The translations under genes and the position numbers were made by a program. From Deltaproteobacteria bacterium (GTDB lineage: Bacteria; Desulfobacterota; Desulfarculia; Adiutricales; Adiutricaceae), in assembly GCA_031276865.1 (NCBI GenBank), contig JAISMF010000042.1:1-51215 (forward strand): a DNA stretch of 51,215 nt. The letters are read 5' to 3'. Of this stretch, positions 43,723 through 51,215 are shown one piece after another. The notes beneath the pieces were generated by a model. The model worked only from the letters and a program-made list of their open reading frames with translations, did no database searches and was not told the DNA's origin. How positions within the stretch are numbered: position 1 is the first letter of the stretch; each line of letters opens with the position of its first letter.

Positions 43723-44682
43723 ATGAACATCTTAATTTCCGGCTCCCTGGCCTTCGACCGCCTGGCCTCCTACCCCGGTCTCTTTAAGGACAGCATCCTG
43801 GAGGGCCGCTTGGACATCCTCAACATAAGCTTCGTGGTGGACAGCGTGGAGAGGGTCCACGGGGGGACGGCGGGAAACATCGCCTACAACCTTAGCCTCC
43901 TGGGGGAAAAGCCCCTAATCCTGAGTTCCCTGGGAAAGGACCCGGACGGCGGGGACTACCTGCGGAAAATCCAAAGCTGGGGCCTTTCGGTCGACGGAAT
44001 CAACCTCTCCGAAGAGCTCCCCACGGCGGGCTGCTACATAGCCACCGACCGCGACAACAACCAGCTGGCCTTCTTCCACTCCGGAGCCCTGGACTCTCCT
44101 AGCCCCTTCCAGCCGGAAAAGCTCCCTTCCGGCCCGGGAGACTCTCTGGCCTTGGTGGGCCCCGGGGGGAGGGAGGACATGCTGCGGCTCTCCCGGGAGT
44201 ACCGGAGGCTTAAAATACCCTTCATCCTGGATCCAGGCCAGCAAATACCGGTGTTTACCGGCTCCGAGCTTTTAAGCATGCTGGAGGGCGCCCTCCTTTT
44301 GATCACTAACGAGTACGAGCTGGATCTGTTTTTACAGAAGACCGCCCTCAAACAGCGGGATCTCTTCTCCCTCGCCCGGGCGCTAATCACCACCTTCGGC
44401 TCCCGCGGCTCGAGGCTCCTAGATAAGGAGTCCGAAAGGCAAATCGCCGCCGTGCCCGTCACCCGGGCGCTCTCCCCCACCGGAGCCGGAGACGCCTATC
44501 GGGGGGGGCTTTTAAAGGGGCTTTCCCGGGGGCTTCCGCTTTTAAACTGCTGCCGCCTGGGGGCGGTGACCGCGGCCTACTGCGTGGAGGCCCCGGGAAC
44601 CCAGGGACAAGTCTTCACCCTAGACGAGGTCAAGGAACGCTACCGGAGCGCTTTTCAAGAGGAGCTCCCCCTGGCGGACTAA
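43723..44682 (+). CDS. PfkB-family carbohydrate/nucleoside kinase
   Basis: 319-aa ribokinase-fold kinase phosphorylating a sugar or nucleoside with ATP. The N-terminal sequence MNILISGSLAFDRL, the substrate-side motif VHGGTAGNIAYNLSLLGEKP (Gly-Gly at 47-48), NEYEL near residue 196, and the anion-hole/catalytic motif PTGAGDAYRGG with Asp257 define the family. Overall it resembles bacterial adenosine-kinase-like members, but substrate is not certain. Start at ATG 43723 with GAGGA 6 nt upstream; the frame extends upstream over the cyclase gene only as an artefact. A ~30-bp repeat family fills the gap downstream. Confidence 0.9.
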   Translation: MNILISGSLAFDRLASYPGLFKDSILEGRLDILNISFVVDSVERVHGGTAGNIAYNLSLLGEKPLILSSLGKDPDGGDYLRKIQSWGLSVDGINLSEELPTAGCYIATDRDNNQLAFFHSGALDSPSPFQPEKLPSGPGDSLALVGPGGREDMLRLSREYRRLKIPFILDPGQQIPVFTGSELLSMLEGALLLITNEYELDLFLQKTALKQRDLFSLARALITTFGSRGSRLLDKESERQIAAVPVTRALSPTGAGDAYRGGLLKGLSRGLPLLNCCRLGAVTAAYCVEAPGTQGQVFTLDEVKERYRSAFQEELPLAD

Positions 44683-45321
44683 ATCCCCCCCGGCTCCGAT
44701 TTTTTTCCGGCGGGAAACGCCTCGCCGAACGCGGCTTAACCGATTCCCTCCTTCAAGGAGTCCTGCATTTTTTTATTTTGTTCAAAGCCTAAGCGCGTTT
44801 TATAATCTTCATTTTAAAGCCCGAGTAGTTTATTAATTATCATTTAAAACCAGTTTCGTTTCAGAATCGTTTCAGAATCTTCATTCCAAAGCCCTTTTCT
44901 TTTCATATTTGGTTCATAATTTTCATTCCAAAGCCCGAGTAGTTTAATAATTTTCATTTAAAGCCGTATTCGTTTCATAATCTTTTCTTAATTTTCATTC
45001 AAACCCAGTTTCGTTTCTTAATTTTCATTCAAACCCAGTTTCGTTTCATAATTTTCATTTTAAAACCCAAGTAATTTATAATTTTCATTCCAAAGCCCGT
45101 TTCTTACATGTTAGTTTCATAATTTTCATTTCAAAGCTGTTTTTTCAGCCTCCCCGGTTCATTTTCAATTTTCATTTTAAAGTCGTCCCCGCGTCCGGTC
45201 GCCATCCTTATCCGGGACTTTTCATTCACGGTCCGCAACCTTTCCTGACCGCTACGTTTCCAACCCTCCCGTTCGCGCGACCGGGGTTGAAGCGGAAACT
45301 TTTTTGGGAAATTTATCCGCC
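44683..45321. other. Repeat-filled gap between PfkB kinase gene and pepA
   Basis: 639 nt, of which about 420 are the degenerate repeat family at 44771-45185. No gene is supported. No clear terminator follows the kinase gene, and the pepA promoter is not resolved. Confidence 0.5.
44771..45185. repeat. Degenerate ~30-bp tandem repeat family (about 11 copies)
   Basis: Units of 28-42 bp are built from two boxes, AATTTTCATTYMAAGCCC and a variable T-rich half such as GTTTCGTTTCAT or GAGTAGTTT. Two neighbouring units (starting about 44989 and 45019) are almost identical with a 30-bp period. Others vary in length and sequence. Confidence 0.8.
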
Positions 45322-46821
45322 ATGAACATCAAATACAAAGTCGATCATATGAACGGCCCCGCGAAACCCTGCACGGTGATCTTCCTCACCCAGGATCCGG
45401 GAAACCTCGACCAAAGACCGGAGCTCTCGTCATTTAGGAGGATAATCCAGCCCATCTTGACAACGGAGGCCTTCCGGGGCGAATTTCTCGAGTGCCGGGC
45501 CGTATCGAACGCCCAAGTAGACTGCTGGCTCATACTCGTCGGACTGGGAAAGGCGGAGGAGCTAAGCGAAGGGAGGCTTCTGGAATGCGCCGCCCTAGGG
45601 GTCTCCCAGGCGGCGGATCTGAACGTGAAAGAGGTCTTCGTGGCGGTTCCGCCCCTGGAAAACTTCGCTCCCGGAAACATCCTCGCCCTCCTGGTCCTGG
45701 GCGGAAAGCTGGGCGCCCACCGCCGAAGCACCTTCAAAACCGACTTCAGCCCCCGGGACTCGGTCAACCTTAAAACCATCACCTACCAGCAGATAGGATC
45801 GAGGGATCCGGTGGAGAAGGCCCAGCATACCATCACCCGGGCCTCCGTCATGGCGGACGCCCAGCTGGAGGCGAGAAGGCTCGCCGATCTCCCGGCGAAC
45901 CTCCTCTTCCCTTTGGACTTCGCCGAGGAGGCCAGGAAGTCCGCGGGGAGGCGCAAGATAAAGGTGAGCGTCTGGGAGGAGGACAAGCTCGCCCAGGAGG
46001 GGGCCTGGTCCATCCTCGCGGTGGGCCAGGGTTCCTCGCACCCGCCGGCCGTGGTGATTCTGGAATACCAGGGCCGCTCGGCCAGCCGCGACCCCATAGC
46101 CCTGGTGGGTAAGGGCGTGACCTTCGACTCCGGCGGACTCTGCCTGAAACCCGCCGAGAGCATGCCCGGCATGAAATCCGACATGAGCGGGGCGGCCGCG
46201 GTGCTCGCGGCCGTCTCCGCGGCCGCCGAGCTGCACCTCCCCCAGCACATAGTGGGGGTGCTGCCCTTGGCCGAGAACATGCCCGGCTGGAAGGCCTACC
46301 GACCCGGAGACATCGTCAAAACCCTCTCCGGCCAGACCGTGGAGGTGGTGAACACCGACGCCGAGGGGCGCATGATCCTCTGCGACGCCCTCACCCTGGC
46401 CCAGAAGTACAAGCCCTCGGTCATCATAGACATAGCCACCCTGACCGGCGCCTGCCAGGTGGCCCTGGGGGACAAGCTCGCCGGCATCTTCACCGACAGC
46501 GACTCCCTCTGCTCCCGCGTAGTCGACTCGGCCGCGAGCGTGGGGGAGCGCTTCTGGCGGCTTCCGCTCTTTAAGGACTACGAGGCGAACCTTAAAAGCG
46601 ATTTGGCCGACTGCCGCCACATGGCGGGGAGGGCCGGAGGGGCCATCAACGCCGCCCTCTTTTTAAAGCGCTTCGTGAAACCCAAATTCCCCTGGGCCCA
46701 TCTGGACATCGCCGGCACCGCCCGGCGCTCGGAGAAGGCCCCGGGCTCCCCCGAGGGGGCCACGGGCTTCGGGACCAGGACCCTCATAAAGTACCTAATC
46801 GACAACCAGGACGCCCCCTAA
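45322..46821 (+). CDS. pepA: Leucyl aminopeptidase (M17 family)
   Basis: 499-aa cytosolic hexameric dizinc aminopeptidase removing N-terminal residues; some homologues also bind DNA. All metal and active-site residues are in place: Lys264, Asp269, Lys276, Asp287, Asp346, Glu348 and Arg350 in GKGVTFDSGG, MKSDMSGAA and NTDAEGRM, each six less than in E. coli PepA. Start taken at ATG 45322; a TTG six codons earlier is less likely. No strong ribosome binding site. It is followed by a four-copy 27-bp repeat 1-2 nt after the stop and then a GC-rich hairpin. Signals for co-transcription with the next gene are ambiguous. Confidence 0.95.
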   Translation: MNIKYKVDHMNGPAKPCTVIFLTQDPGNLDQRPELSSFRRIIQPILTTEAFRGEFLECRAVSNAQVDCWLILVGLGKAEELSEGRLLECAALGVSQAADLNVKEVFVAVPPLENFAPGNILALLVLGGKLGAHRRSTFKTDFSPRDSVNLKTITYQQIGSRDPVEKAQHTITRASVMADAQLEARRLADLPANLLFPLDFAEEARKSAGRRKIKVSVWEEDKLAQEGAWSILAVGQGSSHPPAVVILEYQGRSASRDPIALVGKGVTFDSGGLCLKPAESMPGMKSDMSGAAAVLAAVSAAAELHLPQHIVGVLPLAENMPGWKAYRPGDIVKTLSGQTVEVVNTDAEGRMILCDALTLAQKYKPSVIIDIATLTGACQVALGDKLAGIFTDSDSLCSRVVDSAASVGERFWRLPLFKDYEANLKSDLADCRHMAGRAGGAINAALFLKRFVKPKFPWAHLDIAGTARRSEKAPGSPEGATGFGTRTLIKYLIDNQDAP

Positions 46822-46822
46822 G

Positions 46823-46930
46823 AGGCCCTTCCCCGAAGCGGGACCCCGTGGGCCCTTCCCCGAAGCGAGCCCCGAGGGGTGTTTCCCCTAGGCGCGCCCC
46901 GAAGGGTCTTCTCCCCCGGCGAGCCCTGTT
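46823..46930. repeat. 27-bp x 4 tandem repeat directly after the pepA stop codon
   Basis: Units at 46823-46849, 46850-46876, 46877-46903 and 46904-46930. The first two match at most positions; the last two are degenerate but keep the length. Shared cores include CCCTTCCCCGAAGCG and GCCCCGA. The period is a multiple of three but lies outside the gene. Confidence 0.8.
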
Positions 46931-47001
46931 AGCCCCCTTTCCCAAACCAGCCCCGGGGCCCGGGCGCCCCATGGGCCCCTAACACCGCTTCGAAGGGAGA
47001 A

Positions 47002-47028
47002 CCCCCCGGGGCCTTCGGCCCCGGGGGG
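47002..47028 (+). terminator. GC-rich hairpin after pepA
   Basis: Perfect 12-bp stem CCCCCCGGGGCC-TTC-GGCCCCGGGGGG, with only a weak T run after it (AATTCCCGGTTTT). It lies 36 nt before the next gene and may terminate or attenuate into it. Confidence 0.5.
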
Positions 47029-47063
47029 AATTCCCGGTTTTCCCACCCTTGAAACCGCCAGAG

Positions 47064-49865
47064 ATGCCAGACCCCAAAGACAGCTCCCCCGAAGGCTTCC
47101 AAACGGAGCTCCGAAAACAGACCCTCGGCGGAGATTCTCCGCCAAAGCCGGAGGAGGCCCCGGGCGGCCCTTCCGCGTCCGGAGGAAGGGAGCACCAGAA
47201 CCCCCGCTACCGGGGCCTCTACGCCTCGGGGCGCCACCTCACCAAAGGCGTGGCCCTTCGGGAGTCCATCCACCACGGACTGGCCTCGGATCTGCCCACC
47301 CTGTATCCGGAGGACCTGGCGCCGGCCCTCGCGGCCCGGAGCTCGCTCTTGGAGGGGATCGAAAGCCTTAAGCGCAAAAAAAAGCGCCTGGGATCGCGGG
47401 ATCTAATCCGCCTGGGCCGCCTGGAGGGCGAGCTCGGAACCATCGAGAGACGGCTCACCCTCCACGAGAAAAGGGCCCGGGGCAGCCACCTGGAGCTGGC
47501 GAAAAGCTTGGGCGGCGGCTGGGAGGAGTACCTTGCAGGCCTCGCGCACCTGGTCTTCTTCCTGGAAAAGAGCCGGGAAAACATCGGGAGCCTGGCCGGA
47601 GTGCTGGAGGATCCTGGCCGCAGCTCGAAAAGCGTGGTGCGGGGCTTGGAGGACTCCCTCCACCGCCTCCTCGCCGGCACCCGGGAGCTCATGGGCGAGA
47701 TCGTCCCGCCGGAAACCCTGGAGCCCCTCGCCGGCGCCGCCTTGCGGGCGGCGCCGGAAGGGGCTTTTTCGGAGGAACCTTCCCGCGCGGAGGGGGATCC
47801 CGCCGCCGCGGAGGCGGTACTTTCCGCCGCCGGGAAAGAGGCCTCCCCCCCGGCGGACTTTTTGACGGCGAAAGCGGAGGGGGCCGCGGAGGGCCCCCCT
47901 CAGGCGCCGGAAGGCGCCTTAGGGGAGGCCAAACGGCGCCGCCCCCTCCGCCTCGAGCTCCCCGACCCTCCGCCGGAAAAAAGGAATCATAAAAAACTTT
48001 TAAGCGCCGCCGCGGCCTATCTAAAATCCCTGGAACGCGCGAGGCTCGAGGCCGTGGACGCCCTGCTGGCGGCCGAAAGCGAGATCGCCCGCCTAGGCTC
48101 GGGCAGAGGCGAGCGCGCCGGCGGGGGGAAGAGTCCGGAAACCACCTTCATACCGGAAAACGCTCCGGAGCTGCCTTTAAAGCCCGTCCCGCCGGCGCCC
48201 TTCGGGGGGAGCTGCCCCCTCCCTTTGAGTCAGGGAAACCGCCCGGAGGAGGCGACGGCGAAAAAGCGCCCGGTTATAAGGTTCCTGGCGGCCGCGGGGG
48301 CGGGCCTCCTTCTGGCCCTCATCCTGTACCTTGGAAAGAGCTTTTTCCTCTCCGGAGAGGAGAAGGCCCCCTTCCACATCTTCAACGGCCTGGGGACGCC
48401 GGTCACCGTGAACTTCCCCGGGGGTCCGGCCGTCTTGCCTCCGGGCGGAAAATTCGAGGCCAAGATCCCCCGGGGCCGGGCCTTCCAGATCAGGACCTAC
48501 ATCAACGGCCGCGCGGCCGAACGCTTGGAGGCCGAGGCCCCCAAAGAGGATGGAACCAGTTTGATCTACAGCGTGGCCGGAGCCGCCCCCTTCATCGAAT
48601 GGCTGGCCCACTACGGTCCGGAGCCCAAACCCCTAACCGAGGAGAGATCCTTGGGGGCGCCCAAGATCTTTTACAGCCAAGCCGACGTGGTGCTCGCCAT
48701 GCCGCCCGAGCGCGTGCGGGCCAAAAGCGGCTCGGCCTCGCTTTTGGCCCTGAACCCCGTCTCCCAGGCCCATCCCGAGATCATGCTCCAGGATCTCTCC
48801 GACTCCGTCAAAGACAGGATAGTGGAGGCCCAGGCGCGCTGGAACGAACCCTCCGAGCTCTTCCTCCCCTTATGGCTCTCCTACTTGGCCCAGAGGGCGC
48901 CGGAAAACGCCCTGGAGCTTTTGGAAGACCGCATGGACGACTATCCGGAGGATATCTGGACCATCCGCACCCTTTTAAACGTCTATCCGCCGGATAGGCG
49001 CGGCGCCCTGTGCGACTCTTTAACCGAGGACGCTTTAAACTTTCCCGAGGACGCGGACAAGGCTTATCTTCGAGTGCGCTGCCTTAAAACCCGGGAAATG
49101 CGGGCGCAAGGCTACTTCGATCTTCTGGAGCGTTTTCCCGACAACCCCTTCTTGAACCGGGCGGCCGGTCTCACTTATTTTGAGGACGGGGCCTACGCCC
49201 CCGCCTATCTGCGCCTCAAAAAGGCGTTTTACCTGGAGCCCCGGGTGATGCTCGCGGACATGGACTTCCTGGCCAGGCTCGCCAAATACGAAAACGAGAA
49301 CACCGCGGTCATATCCTCCGAGATCGGCCCCTGGTCGCCCCACATAAGAAAGCTCATCTCCCTGGCCGGCGCTCCGGACGGCGAGTTCTCCCCCTCCACC
49401 GAAGAAGCCTTCCAGCTTTTGGAGAATGGCGACCCCCAGAAGGCCTTCGAGACGGCCCCGCCCTCCATTTCCCCGGGCCTGCTCTACCTCTGCGCGGCCT
49501 CCGACGGCGCCCCCCGTTCGCTCGTGGACATGGCCCTGGAGGCGGATCCCTTGGAGTACCTCACCGTGCACAACGCCTGGTCGGCTTTGGGGCTGTATTT
49601 ACGGGAAGGAAAGGACTCCACCCTGGTGGAGGGCTTCATCCTGGACAACGCCTCGGATCGGGTTCTCGCCTTGGCGGCCCTGGAGCTCGTGAAGAAGGGG
49701 AACCTCGACGATTTGGACGCCTTCATGCTGGGCCTCGACCCCTGGCTCCAGGGAAAGCTCGCCTTGGCGGTCCGGGTGCGCCTGGGCACCGTGAGCCCCA
49801 GGCGCTACGCCGAGACGGCCCGGGGATTTTTATTCACCGGAGAGCGCCCCTATCTGGAACGCTAG
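47064..49865 (+). CDS. Large membrane protein with helical-repeat C-terminus, unknown function
   Basis: 933 aa from ATG 47064 (a TTG five codons earlier is less likely). I do not recognise a family. Visible parts: a Pro/Gly/Glu-rich N-terminus (1-55), a helical charged region (about 60-225), a low-complexity Ala/Pro/Glu linker (about 225-400), one membrane helix (about 407-428), and a beta-type segment (FNGLGTPVTVNFPGGPAVLPPGGKFEAKI, about 438-475). A long helical part resembling degenerate TPR/Sel1-like repeats runs to the end. Most of the C-terminal half should be periplasmic. General design is like the TPR protein at 23.8-25.9 kb. The ribosome binding site is weak. A perfect terminator follows. 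Confidence 0.7.
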   Translation: MPDPKDSSPEGFQTELRKQTLGGDSPPKPEEAPGGPSASGGREHQNPRYRGLYASGRHLTKGVALRESIHHGLASDLPTLYPEDLAPALAARSSLLEGIESLKRKKKRLGSRDLIRLGRLEGELGTIERRLTLHEKRARGSHLELAKSLGGGWEEYLAGLAHLVFFLEKSRENIGSLAGVLEDPGRSSKSVVRGLEDSLHRLLAGTRELMGEIVPPETLEPLAGAALRAAPEGAFSEEPSRAEGDPAAAEAVLSAAGKEASPPADFLTAKAEGAAEGPPQAPEGALGEAKRRRPLRLELPDPPPEKRNHKKLLSAAAAYLKSLERARLEAVDALLAAESEIARLGSGRGERAGGGKSPETTFIPENAPELPLKPVPPAPFGGSCPLPLSQGNRPEEATAKKRPVIRFLAAAGAGLLLALILYLGKSFFLSGEEKAPFHIFNGLGTPVTVNFPGGPAVLPPGGKFEAKIPRGRAFQIRTYINGRAAERLEAEAPKEDGTSLIYSVAGAAPFIEWLAHYGPEPKPLTEERSLGAPKIFYSQADVVLAMPPERVRAKSGSASLLALNPVSQAHPEIMLQDLSDSVKDRIVEAQARWNEPSELFLPLWLSYLAQRAPENALELLEDRMDDYPEDIWTIRTLLNVYPPDRRGALCDSLTEDALNFPEDADKAYLRVRCLKTREMRAQGYFDLLERFPDNPFLNRAAGLTYFEDGAYAPAYLRLKKAFYLEPRVMLADMDFLARLAKYENENTAVISSEIGPWSPHIRKLISLAGAPDGEFSPSTEEAFQLLENGDPQKAFETAPPSISPGLLYLCAASDGAPRSLVDMALEADPLEYLTVHNAWSALGLYLREGKDSTLVEGFILDNASDRVLALAALELVKKGNLDDLDAFMLGLDPWLQGKLALAVRVRLGTVSPRRYAETARGFLFTGERPYLER

Positions 49866-49964
49866 TTTCCCATCCGGACTTCCCCGCTGATTCTTTCGTT
49901 TCCGTAGCGGCCTCGTTTCGCTAGCCGTCCGCCCCGAAGTAGTCGGGCGCGCCTCCCTGTCAAC

Positions 49965-49997
49965 GCCGGGGGGCTTTTTGTAAAAAAGCCCCCCGGC
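49965..49997 (+). terminator. Terminator after the large membrane protein gene
   Basis: Near-perfect 15-bp stem GCCGGGGGGCTTTTT (49965-49979) with its complement at 49983-49997. The T5 run closes the stem next to a GTA loop, about 100 nt after the stop. Confidence 0.75.
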
Positions 49998-50082
49998 CCT
50001 CTTCTCCGGATAAGCCAAAAAAAACACTTTCCCCCCCCGCCGGCCCCGCCCGGGGTCGGAAGTTTTCCCCCGGAAGCGCTCC

Positions 50083-50835
50083 ATGCCCAAAGTCGTCTAC
50101 ATCTTCTTAAACGGCGATTTCAAGCCCCCCGAAAACCTGCCCGAGAGTCCCGGGGACGGGTTGGTGGTGGCCGCGGACCGCGGCCTGCGCCACGTCCTCT
50201 CCCTCGGCTGGAAGGCTGACATCCTGGTGGGGGATTTCGACTCCCTGGAGCCGGAGCTTCTGGAAGCGGCGCGTCAGGACGAGAACACGCGGATTCTTCA
50301 ATATCCCGTGGAAAAAAACGAGACGGACTTCGAGCTGGCCCTGGAAAAGGCGGGGGAGGCGGCCGACTTCGAGGCGGCTCTCCTCATCCTCGGAGCCTTC
50401 GGGGGGGGGAGGCTGGACATGTCCTTCGCCAACCTCCTTCTTTCCGCCTGCGACCTCGCCGTTTTACGGGAAAAAAAACTCCGGTTGACCTTTCTGGAAG
50501 GGGACGCGCTCATCCATATTTTAAAAGACGGGGAGCATGTCGTTATCCGGCAAGAGGAGCCCCTCTTAATCTCCCTCATACCTTTAAGTCCCGAGGTCTC
50601 GGGCGTGACTCTCGCGGGAAACTTCAAATACCCGATGAAGGACGGACGCCTGCGTTTCGGCTACACCCTGGGGGTGAGCAACCAGCATTCCGGAAAAAAC
50701 GGAAAGATCTCCGTGGAACGGGGGACGCTGGCTGTTTTCCTGAAGCCCCTGGACCTTGATGAGCATGCGGACGCTAACGTGAAGCCCCTGACGCGCCGCC
50801 GCCCTGTCAAGAGCTTTCCCTATCCGGATTATTAA
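50083..50835 (+). CDS. Thiamine pyrophosphokinase
   Basis: 250-aa cytosolic enzyme transferring pyrophosphate from ATP to thiamine to give thiamine diphosphate. TPK signatures: AADRGLRHV (ADRG 31-34), VGDFDS (49-54), EKNETDFELAL (77-87) and GGRLDMSFANLLL. The C-terminal beta-sandwich with GNFKYPM and LGVSNQ forms the thiamine site. Length is somewhat above the usual ~220 because of a C-terminal basic tail (RRRPVKSFPYPDY). GGAAG lies 8 nt before the ATG. The gene stands alone; I see no TPP riboswitch upstream. Confidence 0.92.
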   Translation: MPKVVYIFLNGDFKPPENLPESPGDGLVVAADRGLRHVLSLGWKADILVGDFDSLEPELLEAARQDENTRILQYPVEKNETDFELALEKAGEAADFEAALLILGAFGGGRLDMSFANLLLSACDLAVLREKKLRLTFLEGDALIHILKDGEHVVIRQEEPLLISLIPLSPEVSGVTLAGNFKYPMKDGRLRFGYTLGVSNQHSGKNGKISVERGTLAVFLKPLDLDEHADANVKPLTRRRPVKSFPYPDY

Positions 50836-51215
50836 ATTTTCTGGCGACCGCTTTCCCGCGGCCGTCAGGGACTCTCCATCCTTCCTCTAATTTTTCGCTT
50901 CCTTTCACTCTCCCATTCACTCCCCCCACTCCTTATTCTTCTCCATCATTCTCTCTGACTCTTTCTCGGCGTAATTAATTTTCTACCTCCCCTCTCTCCT
51001 GTTGCTGACAACGAAAGTTGTCTGTTTTCCGCTACCAGGGTTTGTCCGTTTTTTGCTAAAAACCCTGTCCGAAATTAAATCAAGGTAATTATCTTAATCT
51101 GTATTTCTCAATTTTTTTCTTACTATAATGTATTTAAAAGCGTTATTTTGCTGAATATTCAAGGATTGTTTTGATTTTTATTGCAAAATTTATTAAAATT
51201 AGAATTTTCAAAAAG
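50836..51215. other. Right-edge intergenic region with short repeats and AT-rich end
   Basis: No gene is supported. 50870-50965 is pyrimidine-rich on the + strand. At 51007-51022 is hairpin GACAAC-GAAA-GTTGTC followed by TGTTTTCC (possible terminator of the kinase gene). Three TGTCYG-led near-repeats start at 51019, 51043 and 51066, and CAGGGTTT/AAACCCTG (51036-51043 with 51060-51067) can pair. From 51070 the sequence is strongly AT-rich to the window end. Confidence 0.45.

Noticed and set aside
44771..45185. CRISPR array
   Set aside because: Repeats are degenerate, vary in length and abut each other. There are no unique spacers of constant size and no cas genes.
49880..50082. TPP riboswitch upstream of thiamine pyrophosphokinase
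   Set aside because: The conserved CTGAGA and ACCTGA elements of the THI box are absent. The region instead holds the terminator of the preceding gene.

Overview
The window is a chromosomal stretch of a GC-rich, flagellated, Gram-negative bacterium. Gene content fits a Desulfobacterota-type (former Deltaproteobacteria) organism: an LL-diaminopimelate aminotransferase of the type found in sulfate reducers, a yebC-ruvC-ruvA run, a class I adenylate cyclase-like protein, an ExbB/ExbD pair and flagellins. The lineage is an inference; no rRNA or other decisive marker is present. Genes are GC-rich, while many intergenic gaps contain sharply AT-rich islands, and several gaps carry short tandem-repeat arrays.

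Layout. 1-10 kb: an EamA transporter (-), lon (+), an AEC transporter (+), then dapL and an acyl-CoA ligase (both -) separated by a terminator. 10-17.4 kb (all +): tRNA-Cys with a strong sigma70 promoter, an MBOAT O-acyltransferase, two lipoproteins (one a parvulin-type PPIase), yebC-ruvC-ruvA (ruvB does not follow) and a TIM-barrel sugar isomerase-like gene. 17.6-26 kb (all -): asd and a class II aldolase, then exbB-exbD-ftsB-efp with tRNA-Arg behind them, then a membrane-anchored TPR protein. 26.7-40.5 kb: two flagellin genes (both -) bracket an rluD-type gene, gyrA, a GT4 glycosyltransferase, an rmlC/rfbC-like epimerase and rfbF. 41.6-50.8 kb (all +): a class I adenylate cyclase-like protein, a PfkB kinase, leucyl aminopeptidase, a large unrecognised membrane protein and thiamine pyrophosphokinase. 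The right edge is AT-rich and carries short direct repeats.

The most notable part is the flagellin region. One flagellin is giant (1111 aa) because about 515 residues are inserted into a variable domain it shares with the second flagellin (585 aa). The insertion contains four divergent copies of one module. Both genes have a sigma28-type promoter. Both also have the same 27-nt leader hairpin just upstream of the ribosome binding site, with GGA in the hairpin loop and a second GGA in the Shine-Dalgarno sequence: the arrangement expected for a CsrA-controlled mRNA. Both proteins contain cysteines, which is unusual for flagellins. The nucleotide-sugar and glycosyltransferase genes between them could serve surface polysaccharide or flagellin glycosylation.

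A second theme is tandem repetition outside genes: 10-bp x15 between ruvC and ruvA, 8-bp x15 upstream of the TPR gene, a degenerate ~30-bp family upstream of pepA, and four-copy arrays of 13, 16 and 27 bp that start at or within a few bases of the stop codons of three different genes.
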